A stretch of DNA of 64,000 nt, taken from positions 3,464,501 through 3,528,500 of the forward strand of contig CM074760.1 of NCBI GenBank assembly GCA_037355855.1, written 5' to 3'. The notes under the pieces are model-generated. The model ran no database searches and was not told the origin of the DNA. It worked only from the letters and a program-made list of their open reading frames with translations. Below, in pieces: positions 11,879-22,140 of this stretch; positions within the stretch are counted from its first letter, which is position 1, and every line of letters starts with the position of its first letter. This stretch comes from Pseudo-nitzschia pungens (taxonomy: Eukaryota; Bacillariophyta; Bacillariophyceae; Bacillariales; Bacillariaceae). The translations under genes were made by a program, and so were the position numbers.

Positions 11879-14800
11879 ATTGTCAAACGTTTGCAACAGC
11901 AAGTACAAAAATAATGGTGATGCTAATGTTGCCACACGATAATGTTCGTCTCGTTGGAGATATTATTTCGAACAGAATTGTGGCCTTTGGACCACCTCCT
12001 TTCGTAGTTTCTACGATTGATTGATTGATTCAGTATGTGCCGAAAGAATCGGTGTTTTTTATGTGTAAGTTGCTGATTGTACGGAAGATAGATCTGCTCT
12101 ACGTTGTTGTTGTTTCAATTACGGCAATGCCATCACAACTGTAATGTTTCGTGCGGTTGTAGTGCCGTGACTAGTTCCTATCTCCTATCTTTTCATTTTT
12201 TTTGTTTCCGAACCGTTCCTTCTGTACTGTACAATGCTTGGGAAACCATGCAACAGAACTGAAAAGCAACAAACAGGTGGAATTGAGAACGGCTAGGAAA
12301 GTTGTGACACATCAAGGGAAATCTTCAGCCAATGAATTTGCAGAATTCTTGGTTTGATCGCGAAATTGCGTGGTTTGATGTCGTGACGCGCATCATTTGT
12401 ACCACGATTGCTACCAACAGAATGAGTATTTTTCGGTCTGTTTGAGAGACACTCGTTAAAACACAAAACACTGCGTTCCTCATCCGAAGGGGCGCCCAAA
12501 GTCCTCGAGAAACCGCGGTGTTTCAACCATTAAAAACAAACCACTTTGTTTGATTTTTAAGATCTTCTTCAAAATTCAAAAATAAGGTAAAATAATGAAA
12601 ACAAAAATGTCTTTTCCGAACCAGATGGCATGTGGCCACTAAAGACATCATCATTCATCCGACATTAGTCGTCACGATCCTGCTTATGATTGGTTAATGG
12701 TAGTAGCGCAAGTAATTTTCGGGTCTACGTATCTTCTTCATCTGCTGTGACTCATGCCTGCCCACAGAGAAGAGAGACAATCGTGTCTGGCACAGAAAAA
12801 TCACGACCAGACGGCACAATTTGTTACGGAGAAGGAAAACTCAAGACGGAAATCGTCTTCGGAACACAAGGTTTTCCTCCTTCCGATCACGTTCCGAGAA
12901 CTAACCTCCTGTCTACAAACAGGGATTTTTTATTCATGCAATCATTTTGAACGGAAAGTCGCTTTGCATGCTATCTTGTATCGTTCTTATTGTTTACTTC
13001 GTTTTTTTTATTAGAATCATTATTTTTGTTCAGTAGTAGTACTCTATTGTAACTGTCCTGCGGCACAGCACCAGCATGTGTCCATCATAGAAATTTTGAT
13101 GGGATCAGTAAGGTTTACCATTGTAAAGTCATTTTGAAAGTATTGTTGACAGGAAAAATACATCAAAACATTGACTTTTGGCAGTGGAAGAGTTTCTTCC
13201 AACTTGTTGATAGTCACCAAACCTATGAATAGTAATAAATTTATCTCCTAAATTAGCTTATGGTACATTTCTTGCAAGACTCCAGATTGATACTTGGTAA
13301 GGAGACTGATCTTAGACTTGCAGTGCTGTCACAAGCCAAGATTTTCACCAAGCTATGTTGCTAGTGGCACTCCTGTTAGGAAATAGTGGACATGGATCAA
13401 TGAAACAAACAAACTTTTGCTTTGGGAAAACACTAAATATAGTCTGTCAAATTGAGTCTTTGGGTCCAAACACAGTTTCACAACACATCCAAAAGACTTC
13501 AATGTAATGGTTCTTTTGTAAGATATTTTTGGAGCTAGCTACAAGGAGAATGCTCTTGGCACAGGCCTTTCTTCTGTTTTTTCAAATCAACTGCTCCCCG
13601 CTAACTGCTTTGTAGGACTGTTCTCAAAAACAAAGTGATGCAATTTTGAATGTGTTGTCACAAGGTACTGTTGAATGCTGTTTAGTTTTGACAAAGCAAA
13701 TATTCCCACAGAGTATATACATTAAAGCACATAATTAATTAACTACATATGTAATTAAAAATTAATTGTGTGCATCACCACTTGAATTGCTGCATCCCTC
13801 TGTACAAACATAAACATACTGCTACAATTGCGCATTTTTCTATTTCCAACTGCTCCAGAGTTGTCTGTTAACCTTCTCACAAATGGTACAATGTGTAGTA
13901 AGTTACCATGTTGTAGAAGTTGTGTGTGTTCTCTTTGCACATCACATCAAGAACATTTCTTTCAGAATCCAGCTATATCTGTCTTGAGATAGAAGTAGTG
14001 TTTGCAACCACTACTGTTTCTACTTTTTAGTGGTATTGGCTGTTGTCATTGCACCACTGATTTTTGCTGTCTTTGGGCTGATTAGAGTTGTCTCCTTAGA
14101 GTAAACAGAGTTGAAAGGGCTCCTGACTTTTTTTAGTCAAAGTCAATAATTCAGTGCATGTTTGAGTGAATTTTTTTCTCCCCCTTCATTTACAGAGCAT
14201 GCTCTTGTCAAAAAACATCATAAATTTCCTCGTTGTTTTGTCACCATGAGCAAAGTAACAAAACGAAATACTGCCACTTCCTTCAATTTTGATATGCTGT
14301 ATCAAAATGTCATGCTATTCACCTTTATTTCTTCCCAGTGTTCATGGGATGAAAATTATATTGTTATGACTCAACCAACCAAGGTTAAGTGGGCATTCTG
14401 AAGAATCAAGGGACACCTCAGATTCAACATGATCAAATTACTATTAAAACATTAGAGATGGCCACAATTTAAAATCAACAACAACAACAACAGATATATG
14501 ATTACCAGACTAAAAATTGGTAAAATAAAAGGTGGGACACAAGTACCAAGACATCGTTGCAACAGCCCCTCACCAGAACAGGAGTGACAGGGTTATGAAG
14601 TCTCTTAGTTTTAATTTCCATATGGAGGCAAGGGCAGCCATATGAAATTCTGCAGTACTCTATTGTCATGTGCAAAGGCAAAGGAGATAGAATGTTTACA
14701 ACAAAACATGTCATACTTAGTATAACTATTAGTACACACAACAGGAGAAAGAACAAGTCTCCTACTGGTACAGAAGGCCATGGCAATGATTCTGCAAATG

Positions 14801-15381
14801 AATCTGCAATATACCTTGTATGATTTCATTCTCACAATTAGAACGGTACCAGTATTCTTCTTTTTCTTCAGTTCCTGATGCCAATACGTACCGTAAGGTT
14901 ACTGATTTTTCCATCTTCTGATAGTAATGTTGTTCAACAAAAGGAGTCAGAGAATCAAAATCATTCGCTGCTTTGTTGGGACATACTAGTGGTATGTTTG
15001 CACCATATTATGACAATGTAGGTCCTTCTATGTACGTTCTCCTATTTGGCATCGCACAACTTGGGTGGCGTTGTTCTCGTTGTTGTCGTCACGAATCATC
15101 ACCATGGTAATGATTTGCGCATCCGTCAGCAGCTGTCAGAAAAAAAAAATGATCGATTTTCTTTCTCACTCACCTGTCGAGCTGTTGAACCCAGCATGAT
15201 CGGCGGAGTGATTGTTTTCGTATTCTCACCAGTGGGTCAGTGATTCAAAAGCAGCACCGGAATCAACAAGGTCTTTTATTCAATCGAACCGGAACGGATC
15301 TCGTGACAGATCAAACTCCTATCGTATCCGACCAAAATCGTTTCGACACAGCCACCCACGACAAATACTCGATACCACAAA
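11879..15381. other. 3.5-kb gene-free region with a CpG-depleted block
   Basis: No supported gene. 11879-12980 is ordinary intergenic DNA and must contain the PX-gene promoter. 13081-14820 is AT-rich and nearly lacks CG dinucleotides (5 by my count), with no long open frame, which suggests a decayed repeat. 14880-14910 carries the dispersed word GTAAGGTTAC. 15040-15381 is the upstream region of the PDZ-ferredoxin gene. Confidence 0.6.
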
Positions 15382-16449
15382 ATGAAGACTTTTGGAATTG
15401 GCGCAGTCGCCGGTTGTGCGACAACGATTGCTCTCATGATGGTTGCCACACCATCGTTCGCATTCGTTCCCGCGGGAAACAAACCACCGAGCGGAATCGG
15501 ACACACATCGCCGTCTTCGGTATCCCCGTCGCTGATCGCTTCGGCCCCCGCCGATTCGGATTTCGAAAAGCCGATTCCCGTCCGAAACCCGGACGCGAAC
15601 AGCGCCGTGGACGAAAACATCTACAACGTCGACGCCGAAACCGCCGCCGACATATGGACGGTATCCGTCAGTGCGGAGAACCGCCTGGACAGAGCTGCCG
15701 GTGTGCCCTTTTTGGACTCCAAGTCGAAGGATCACTTCGTCGACGATCTCCGTGTAGTCGTGAGTCGGAACGGAGGAATGGGAATCGAATTGTTGGAGCT
15801 CGCGGGTGGGCGTGCCGACGATTATGGTCTCACGATCGTGTCGGGGGTGAGCGGGAACGCGGAGAAGGCGGGAATCATCGCGGGCGACTCGATCGCGAGC
15901 GTCGAGGTGAACCGCGTCGACGGGAGCGGGACGAATGTCGAGGAATCGAGGGAAATGTTCGATTGCGAGTGCCGAAATTTCGACACGACCATTGGCCTGC
16001 TGGGATCGTTTCCTCCGGAAATCGAATCCTTGACCCTCAACATCAAGCGCATCCGGCGATGGCCAAAAGTAAAGGTCGTCGTGGCGTATCCGCCCAGTCA
16101 ATGCGCAGACGGCGTCGACAACGAGGAAACACTGGAGCTTTTTGCGGGAGAAAACCTCAAGCGAGCCTTGCAAACACGGGGCATCATCTTTGAAGATCGA
16201 GACGCCGCGAAGTGCGATTTTTGCGGTGGTAAATGCACCGTAGCAATCGATATGGGTATGCAATTGATGAACCCCATGGGTCTGACGGAAGAGAAACTCA
16301 TGAAACGCAACCCCAAATGCCGTCTTTCCTGCAAGACAGTAGTTGGCTACAACATGCAAGAGGGAAACGCTCGGATGCGCATCAACCTTAATGAGTGGAA
16401 AGCGGAAGACAAAAAAGCCGGCTTCAACAATCCATTTGCAAGCAAATAA
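15382..16449 (+). CDS. Plastid-type protein with PDZ and [2Fe-2S] ferredoxin-like domains
   Basis: A 355-residue intronless protein. The N-terminus is a hydrophobic signal peptide ending in PSFAFVP (residues 24-30), which matches the diatom plastid-leader cleavage motif. A PDZ-like fold follows (about residues 125-200) with the G-A/K-A-G-I-I-x-G-D-x-I pattern. Then comes a ferredoxin-like domain: LFAGENLKRALQTRGI, Cys-x2-Cys-x3-Cys, and a later RLSCKTVVG. This order resembles the chloroplast [2Fe-2S] ferredoxin-like proteins of plants. An electron-transfer or assembly role in the plastid is inference. The cysteine spacing is shorter than in classical photosynthetic ferredoxin (C-x4-C-x2-C), so cluster binding is not certain. 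The gene is GC-rich compared with its flanks, which produces long antisense open frames. Confidence 0.75.
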   Translation: MKTFGIGAVAGCATTIALMMVATPSFAFVPAGNKPPSGIGHTSPSSVSPSLIASAPADSDFEKPIPVRNPDANSAVDENIYNVDAETAADIWTVSVSAENRLDRAAGVPFLDSKSKDHFVDDLRVVVSRNGGMGIELLELAGGRADDYGLTIVSGVSGNAEKAGIIAGDSIASVEVNRVDGSGTNVEESREMFDCECRNFDTTIGLLGSFPPEIESLTLNIKRIRRWPKVKVVVAYPPSQCADGVDNEETLELFAGENLKRALQTRGIIFEDRDAAKCDFCGGKCTVAIDMGMQLMNPMGLTEEKLMKRNPKCRLSCKTVVGYNMQEGNARMRINLNEWKAEDKKAGFNNPFASK

Positions 16450-17366
16450 GTAAACAACTGTATCATAAACTTTTTTATCTCCTGAAATCGGGTGCGATTT
16501 CAAGGATGGAAATCAATGTTCTAGATTTCTCACGAAGCAAGAGACACGATGGAATCATTGCGGTTTGAGCAACAAAGGTTTTCGTCCAACATTATATAAT
16601 CCCCAGTCGTAAAGGTTTCTCGACACGGTCGTTTTGATAGATTTTCCAAAGTTTCTGCTCATCCCATTCGAATCCAATTGAAGTATGTTAGTGTTGTCAT
16701 CATGCTTTGAAACTTTATCAACCCACAACCATATGAGTCGCTCACCACAAGTCACAAGTGAAAGAGAACAACTTTGCAAGCATAAGCGCTGGCTTATCTG
16801 GGTCCTTTTCCACCTCTCAAACTGCTGTTGTTAGTTAGCTATTTTTTGATTTTCTCATCCAACTACTACAAGTACTGGTAAGGTTAAGGTTACCATATTC
16901 CGCGTATTAAAAGTTGATTTTTTTCCCCGGGAATTCAGGTCGTGACTCAGAAGTACTGAAACACGAACCACGATGACGTACTTTCTGTGCGTGTACACCT
17001 TACAGGACGAAGACATCAGACCAGGTGGATGATTGAGACCCATCATTCTCATCTCATTCCACTTGGTTCTGTGGCATGCCCGTATTGTGTACTAAGTAAC
17101 CTTAATTAGTACGGATGAGTTACGTGAACGAGTACAACAAGGTAAGCTTTACGAGAGCTGATTCTCCTGGTAAAACGTTGGTTTCGAACTTTTGCGCTTC
17201 GGCCCAACATCGATCTATTGGAGTTGCCCGGCAAGAGACAGAACAGGAAACCTGATCAAAGACACTACCATAGAAGTTTACGTTCCGAAAACGAGCAATT
17301 GAAAAGAGTTCTTTGGTTACAGACAACACCAAGTAAAAGCATTAAAAAGTTGATAGGTTATAAAGA
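16450..17366. other. Intergenic region
   Basis: No supported gene. It holds the 3' flank of the PDZ-ferredoxin gene and the promoter of the TyrRS gene. Dispersed words occur at 16876-16898 (GTAAGGTTAAGGTTACC) and 17090-17160 (AGTAACCTTAATTAGTACGG and neighbours). Confidence 0.55.
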
Positions 17367-18890
17367 ATGAAGCTCGGTAGTTCCATTTGCTCGACGACGA
17401 TGATTCTGTCCGCATTTGCGCTTTCCTCGTCCAAATACATGGCCTCGGCCTTCCAGCAAGGCGTGGTGCGCCGAAGTGTCGTGGGAAGCAGACCGAACCA
17501 CTTCGTTTCCCGGTTGGCCTCCGCCACAGCCGAAGCGCCTCCGGTCGAAGAAGAAGATGTTGCGGAGGAGTCCTCGTCCTCCATTTACATCCAAGAGGCC
17601 GAAGCTCTGGACGCCCTCCAGTCCGACTTTTTGAAAACCATGCGAGACAGAGGCTTTCTCCACCAATGTACGGGAATCGCCGAATTGGATGCAAAGTTCA
17701 CGGCTGGCGACGACGTCGTGACAGCTTACTTGGGCTTTGACGCGACTGCGGATTCCCTCCACGTTGGAAGTTTGTTGCAGATCATGATTCTTCGACACCT
17801 GCAAAAGTCGGGCCATCGACCCATTGTTCTGATCGGCGGTGGAACGTCCAAGGTGGGCGATCCTACCGGAAAGGACGAGAGCCGAAAATTGTTGGACGAC
17901 GAAGGTGTTGCGCGCAACACGGCCGGTATTTCCAAGGTTTTCAAAACATTTTTGGAGTTTGCGGAGGACGGCAGCGACGACAACGCCGCAAACGCTGCCA
18001 TCATGGTCAACAACAACGATTGGTTGGGAAATCTCAACTACCTGGATTTTTTGAGGGAATACGGTACCCAGTTCAGCATCAACCGAATGCTCAGTTTCGA
18101 GTCCGTCAAGCAAAGGCTGAGTCGAGAAGCGCCCTTTTCGTTTTTGGAGTTCAATTACATGATTTTGCAGGCGTACGACTTTTTGGAATTGTACAGAAGG
18201 CACAACGCCATTTTGCAACTCGGAGGCAGTGACCAATGGGGAAACATGGTCAGTGGAACGGAGCTCGGTCGCCGATGCGACGGGGCGCAGCTTTTTGCCT
18301 TGACGGCCCCGCTCATTACGAAATCCGACGGTACCAAAATGGGAAAGACAGCCGGGGGAGCGATCTGGTTGAACGCCGACAAGCTTTCCGAGTACGACTA
18401 CTGGCAATTTTGGAGAAACACCTCGGACGAGGATGTCATCAAGTTTTTGAAGCTCTTCACCGAGCTTCCGCTCGAAGAAATCGAAAAACTAGAAACTCTC
18501 ACGGGTTCGGCCATCAACCAAGCCAAGATTGTGTTGGCAGACGAGGCAACCGCTATGCTTCACGGACGGGACTCACTGACAGAGATCCACAAGACGGTTG
18601 CTAACATGTTCAAAGGTTCGGGCGAGTCGACCGATGGTCTCCCCCGTATCTTTGTCGAGGCTTCCGAACTCGAGGGCGATGGCAAGCGATTTGCGGACCT
18701 TTTCATGGAGTTGGAACTGAGCAATAGCAAAAAGGAAGCACGACGATTGATTGCCGGTGGCGGTGCCAAACTGGACGGCGAAAAGATCGAGAACGAAATG
18801 GGTGCTCTGACGATGGCAGACTTTGATGGCAAGACAGAAGTTGTTTTGAGAGCAGGGAAGAAACGTGCAGGAGTTGTAGAACTGAAATAG
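17367..18890 (+). CDS. Organellar (bacterial-type) tyrosyl-tRNA synthetase
   Basis: Charges tRNA-Tyr with tyrosine for organelle translation. The protein is 507 residues, intronless. The class I signatures are a HIGH-type HVGS at residue 132 and a KMSKS-type KMGKT at residue 324; the tyrosine pocket GFDATADSLHVG and the motif LGGSDQWGN are clear. The last ~70 residues form an S4-like RNA-binding domain (LSNSKKEARRLIAGGGAKLDG). These features belong to the bacterial TyrS family, not the eukaryotic cytosolic one. The leader has a hydrophobic stretch and ASAFQQ at residues 26-31, so plastid import is expected. Met25, directly before that motif, could start a shorter form for mitochondria; such dual use is speculation. 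Confidence 0.95.
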   Translation: MKLGSSICSTTMILSAFALSSSKYMASAFQQGVVRRSVVGSRPNHFVSRLASATAEAPPVEEEDVAEESSSSIYIQEAEALDALQSDFLKTMRDRGFLHQCTGIAELDAKFTAGDDVVTAYLGFDATADSLHVGSLLQIMILRHLQKSGHRPIVLIGGGTSKVGDPTGKDESRKLLDDEGVARNTAGISKVFKTFLEFAEDGSDDNAANAAIMVNNNDWLGNLNYLDFLREYGTQFSINRMLSFESVKQRLSREAPFSFLEFNYMILQAYDFLELYRRHNAILQLGGSDQWGNMVSGTELGRRCDGAQLFALTAPLITKSDGTKMGKTAGGAIWLNADKLSEYDYWQFWRNTSDEDVIKFLKLFTELPLEEIEKLETLTGSAINQAKIVLADEATAMLHGRDSLTEIHKTVANMFKGSGESTDGLPRIFVEASELEGDGKRFADLFMELELSNSKKEARRLIAGGGAKLDGEKIENEMGALTMADFDGKTEVVLRAGKKRAGVVELK

Positions 18891-19703
18891 ATCAAACGAA
18901 GAAACTCACAACGGATGTTTAGAATATTATGCTGTATTTCGATTAATTTGTTTCCGATTTCTTTGGTTGAATTTTAGCTAGCAATAACTTTGAGTTTACT
19001 AGGAATGCGCAGCATGTTGTATCCTTCCTTTCAATCGAATGGCATGGAACACCTCCTCCCATCGTGTGCCAACTGTTTGAGGGCTAAAAATTCTTGGCAC
19101 TGCTTCTACTCGTAACCTTACCATGGAGACCCTGTTCAAATCTATAATTTTTCAGCATGGGTGCAAATGCAATTCGTTACAGTAATGCATTCTGCTGATC
19201 ATAATATTGAGATGAATCGAGAGAAAACACCGTCCTTTCTTTTTGAAATTTTCTATTATTAAAATGACGAAGGACATCAAAAGTCCAGAGTGAGTCCATT
19301 ATTATTTGATTTTGAAGTCAACACCTATCACTACCGTATGGTACGAACTATCGTAGGGTACGATACCGTAGTTTTAATATCAGCACGTATCACTTTTTCT
19401 AATACTCAATACAGTACGAAATAAGGTTAACCAATACGAAGCACGAAGTAAGGTTTACTTCGTAAGGTTACTTCGTAGACGTACGAGTACCTGACAAGTA
19501 AACCTTAACGTTACACGACTGACAAAATAATGTTGAGAATCTACGGGAATTTCTATTTCTGTTTCTACCTTCATGATGGGCTTTTGAACATCGTCAACCG
19601 GAGGGAGAATCTCAATCTCAATCACAAAAAAAACCGACAGAGTTCTCATCGTTAAAAGCCGAACGATCTTTTTTTAAAATCTTTTCTCCATGGATCGCAC
19701 TCC
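18891..19703. other. Intergenic region dense in dispersed palindromic words
   Basis: No supported gene. 19330-19515 carries a dense cluster of the intergenic words, including two near-identical direct copies of GTAAGGTT(T)ACTTCGTA at 19449-19478. The cluster lies about 200-370 bases upstream of the D-2-hydroxyglutarate dehydrogenase gene. Confidence 0.55.
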
Positions 19704-21873
19704 TTGCATTCTTTTTTTGATTTGGGAAACGTTCAGGTGGGTCGAAGTTTCAACAATATTTCTTCGAGCATCATCATCGCACCCAGAAACAGTCACACCG
19801 GATCCAAAACGATGCAGCGACCAACAACAAGGCTGTTGTCAACGATCAGTAGTACGCAAGGCATCTCCCGCCGATCTACGTCGAGGTTATTATGGTGTTC
19901 GACACGACAACAAAGCTCACAGCCGTCGCGGATTCGTGGTGATCGCATTCGAAACCCCGTGTCGACAGCATTCGAAGCGCGGGAGATACCACTGAATCAT
20001 TTTCGCTCTGCCGCTAAGTCCACGAGCGCGGCAAGCACCGCATCGACCTCGGAAGCAGCATTTCCCCATCTCGAATCTCCCACGCCCCAAGATGCCGACG
20101 AGCTGTTTCGTTTGATGGATTCGAGGCCCGGAAGTCTTGTCACGTCGTTCACGGACGCTACGGAGGAAATTGGCAACGACGAGACGGCTTTGCTCGAGAA
20201 GTACAACGTGGATTGGACCGGGCATTACAGAGGGTTTTCTTCGATTGTGGTTAGGCCAAAGTCAACGGACGAAGTGAGTCGTATTCTGAGCTACTGCAAC
20301 GAACATCGGATAGGAATCGTTCCGCAAGGAGGGAATACGGGATTGGTGGGAGGAAGCATCCCCATCTCGTCGCAAGAAATCGTTCTGTCGCTGGAAAAAA
20401 TGAACATTATCGAGAGCGACGGTACCGAAAACAACGTTCTGCGAGCACAAGCCGGTTGCATCTTGCAAGACCTGCAGGACTATGCAAACAAAAATGGTGG
20501 CTTGGTCCCGGTCGATCTGGGCGCCAAAGGCAGCTGCCAGATCGGCGGAAACGTTTCCACCAATGCCGGTGGGGTATACTACTATCGATACGGAAGTCTC
20601 CACGCCAATGTTTTGGGCCTCGAGGTGGTGACACCAACCGGCGACGTTCTGAATCTCGGGTATAGTCCGGTGTCTCATCTCAAGGACAACACCGGGTACC
20701 ATCTGAAACACTTGTTCATTGGCGGCGAGGGAACCCTGGGGGTGGTCACCAAGGTTGCTCTGCGGTGTCAGCCGTTACCGTCATCCAGGGGAGCGGTCTG
20801 GCTGAGCTGCACATCGTTGCAGGACGTCGAAAAAGTTCTAACCATAGCTCGCACAGAGGTGTTGAGCGAAATCCTGGCCGCCTTTGAATTCATGGATGGC
20901 GACATCTTGCGACTGGTTCGGCAGACACACCCGTCGATTCGATTTCCGCAGCTCGGAACATCACCCGATCATGGCGGTGATGGTGCTATGGAGAATTACA
21001 GCATTCTGGTAGAAACGCACGGGTCCAGCGAAGATCACGACAACCAGAAACTCGAATCGTTCTTGGAATGCATCTTTGAGCAAGGCCTGGTAATAGACGG
21101 AGTTGTTGCGCAAAATCTTGGACAGATAGAAGACTTTTGGAGCATTCGGGAACACTGCAACCCATCATCCGCAGCTTCAGGTACGTACCGGTAAACGCCA
21201 AGAAGAGCGTTCTTCAGTCAAGCGAGATGTCCCGATCTTTTGTTTCTCAATTTTTGGATCGATGAAAATTTTTCGAAGGCTATGTCTACAAATACGACGT
21301 ATCTCTCAAGGCAAGCGATTTCGATGGTTTCATTCGGGACATGCAATTGCGGCTGAAAGACATCTCCCAAGCGGTGTCTTACGATCCTAATCTTCTTTGC
21401 GTCAACTGGGGTCACATCATAGGTAAGTAGCACTGCTGTAACATTTGAAATTTGTCATGTCATCGTACCGTATGATTCGATTATTCGTCTTCGTTGCCCA
21501 ACCGAATAGAGTACGCCTGAAAACTCGATTTGTTTATTCCTGCAACGTTGCTTGAACGTGTACTATCGCGGTCTCATTCAACAATGATTTAGACGGAAAC
21601 CTTCACTGCAATATTGTCTCCTCTGGCAAATTCGAGAAGGATTCTGATCTAGCAAAACTTATCGATGAAGGAATTTTGGCAGAAGTAGTAAAAAGGAACG
21701 GTTCGATATCCGCAGAACATGGGCTTGGTCAGTATAAACACAAATATATGACACAAATTAAGGATCCGCCGACACTTCAGGCGATGTATAACTTGCGGAG
21801 TCTTTTTGATCCTAATGGAATAATGAACCCTGGTAAATATTTGCCTCTGAAACAGCAACAAAATATGTGTTGA
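19704..21873 (+). CDS. D-2-hydroxyglutarate dehydrogenase (FAD-linked, mitochondrial)
   Basis: Oxidises D-2-hydroxyglutarate to 2-oxoglutarate in mitochondria, passing electrons to the ETF system in characterised homologues. Three exons: 19704-21180, 21279-21422, 21593-21873. Donors are GTACGT and GTAAGT, acceptors AAG and TAG, and frame is continuous. The FAD-binding type 4 domain is evident (VVRPKSTDEVSRIL, VPQGGNTGLVGGS, GGNVSTNAGG). The C-terminal FAD-oxidase domain shows GHIIDGNLHCN across the exon 2/3 junction and SAEHGLGQYK. The frame opens at 19704 (633 residues), but the second ATG at 19812 starts a better mitochondrial presequence (MQRPTTRLLSTISS, Arg/Ser-rich), giving 597 residues. 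I prefer 19812 biologically and give the longer limit here. A D-lactate dehydrogenase activity cannot be excluded for this family. Confidence 0.92.
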
Positions 21874-22140
21874 CACGTTCAGGACGTGAAAATAACTTGC
21901 ACTTGGGGTCGTAAGTTGCAACCTGGTTGCAATTTAAACGACGCACCCGTCATCATGGATATCGGCGTACGACGAAAACATTAAGTATACACCGAAAAAT
22001 TTCAACATCAATATTGAAACTCTAATTTACATCGAGGGATTTGTATCTAAACCTCATTATTTGTTATTCTGTGCCGTAGTTAGATACGAAAGAAATTGCA
22101 TCGAGTTCAATCAAACCACATGTGTCGACCGAACGAGACT

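Noticed and set aside
15319..16503. 394-codon minus-strand frame
   Set aside because: Antisense shadow of the PDZ-ferredoxin gene, without family features.
17358..18407. 349-codon minus-strand frame
   Set aside because: Antisense shadow of the TyrRS gene.
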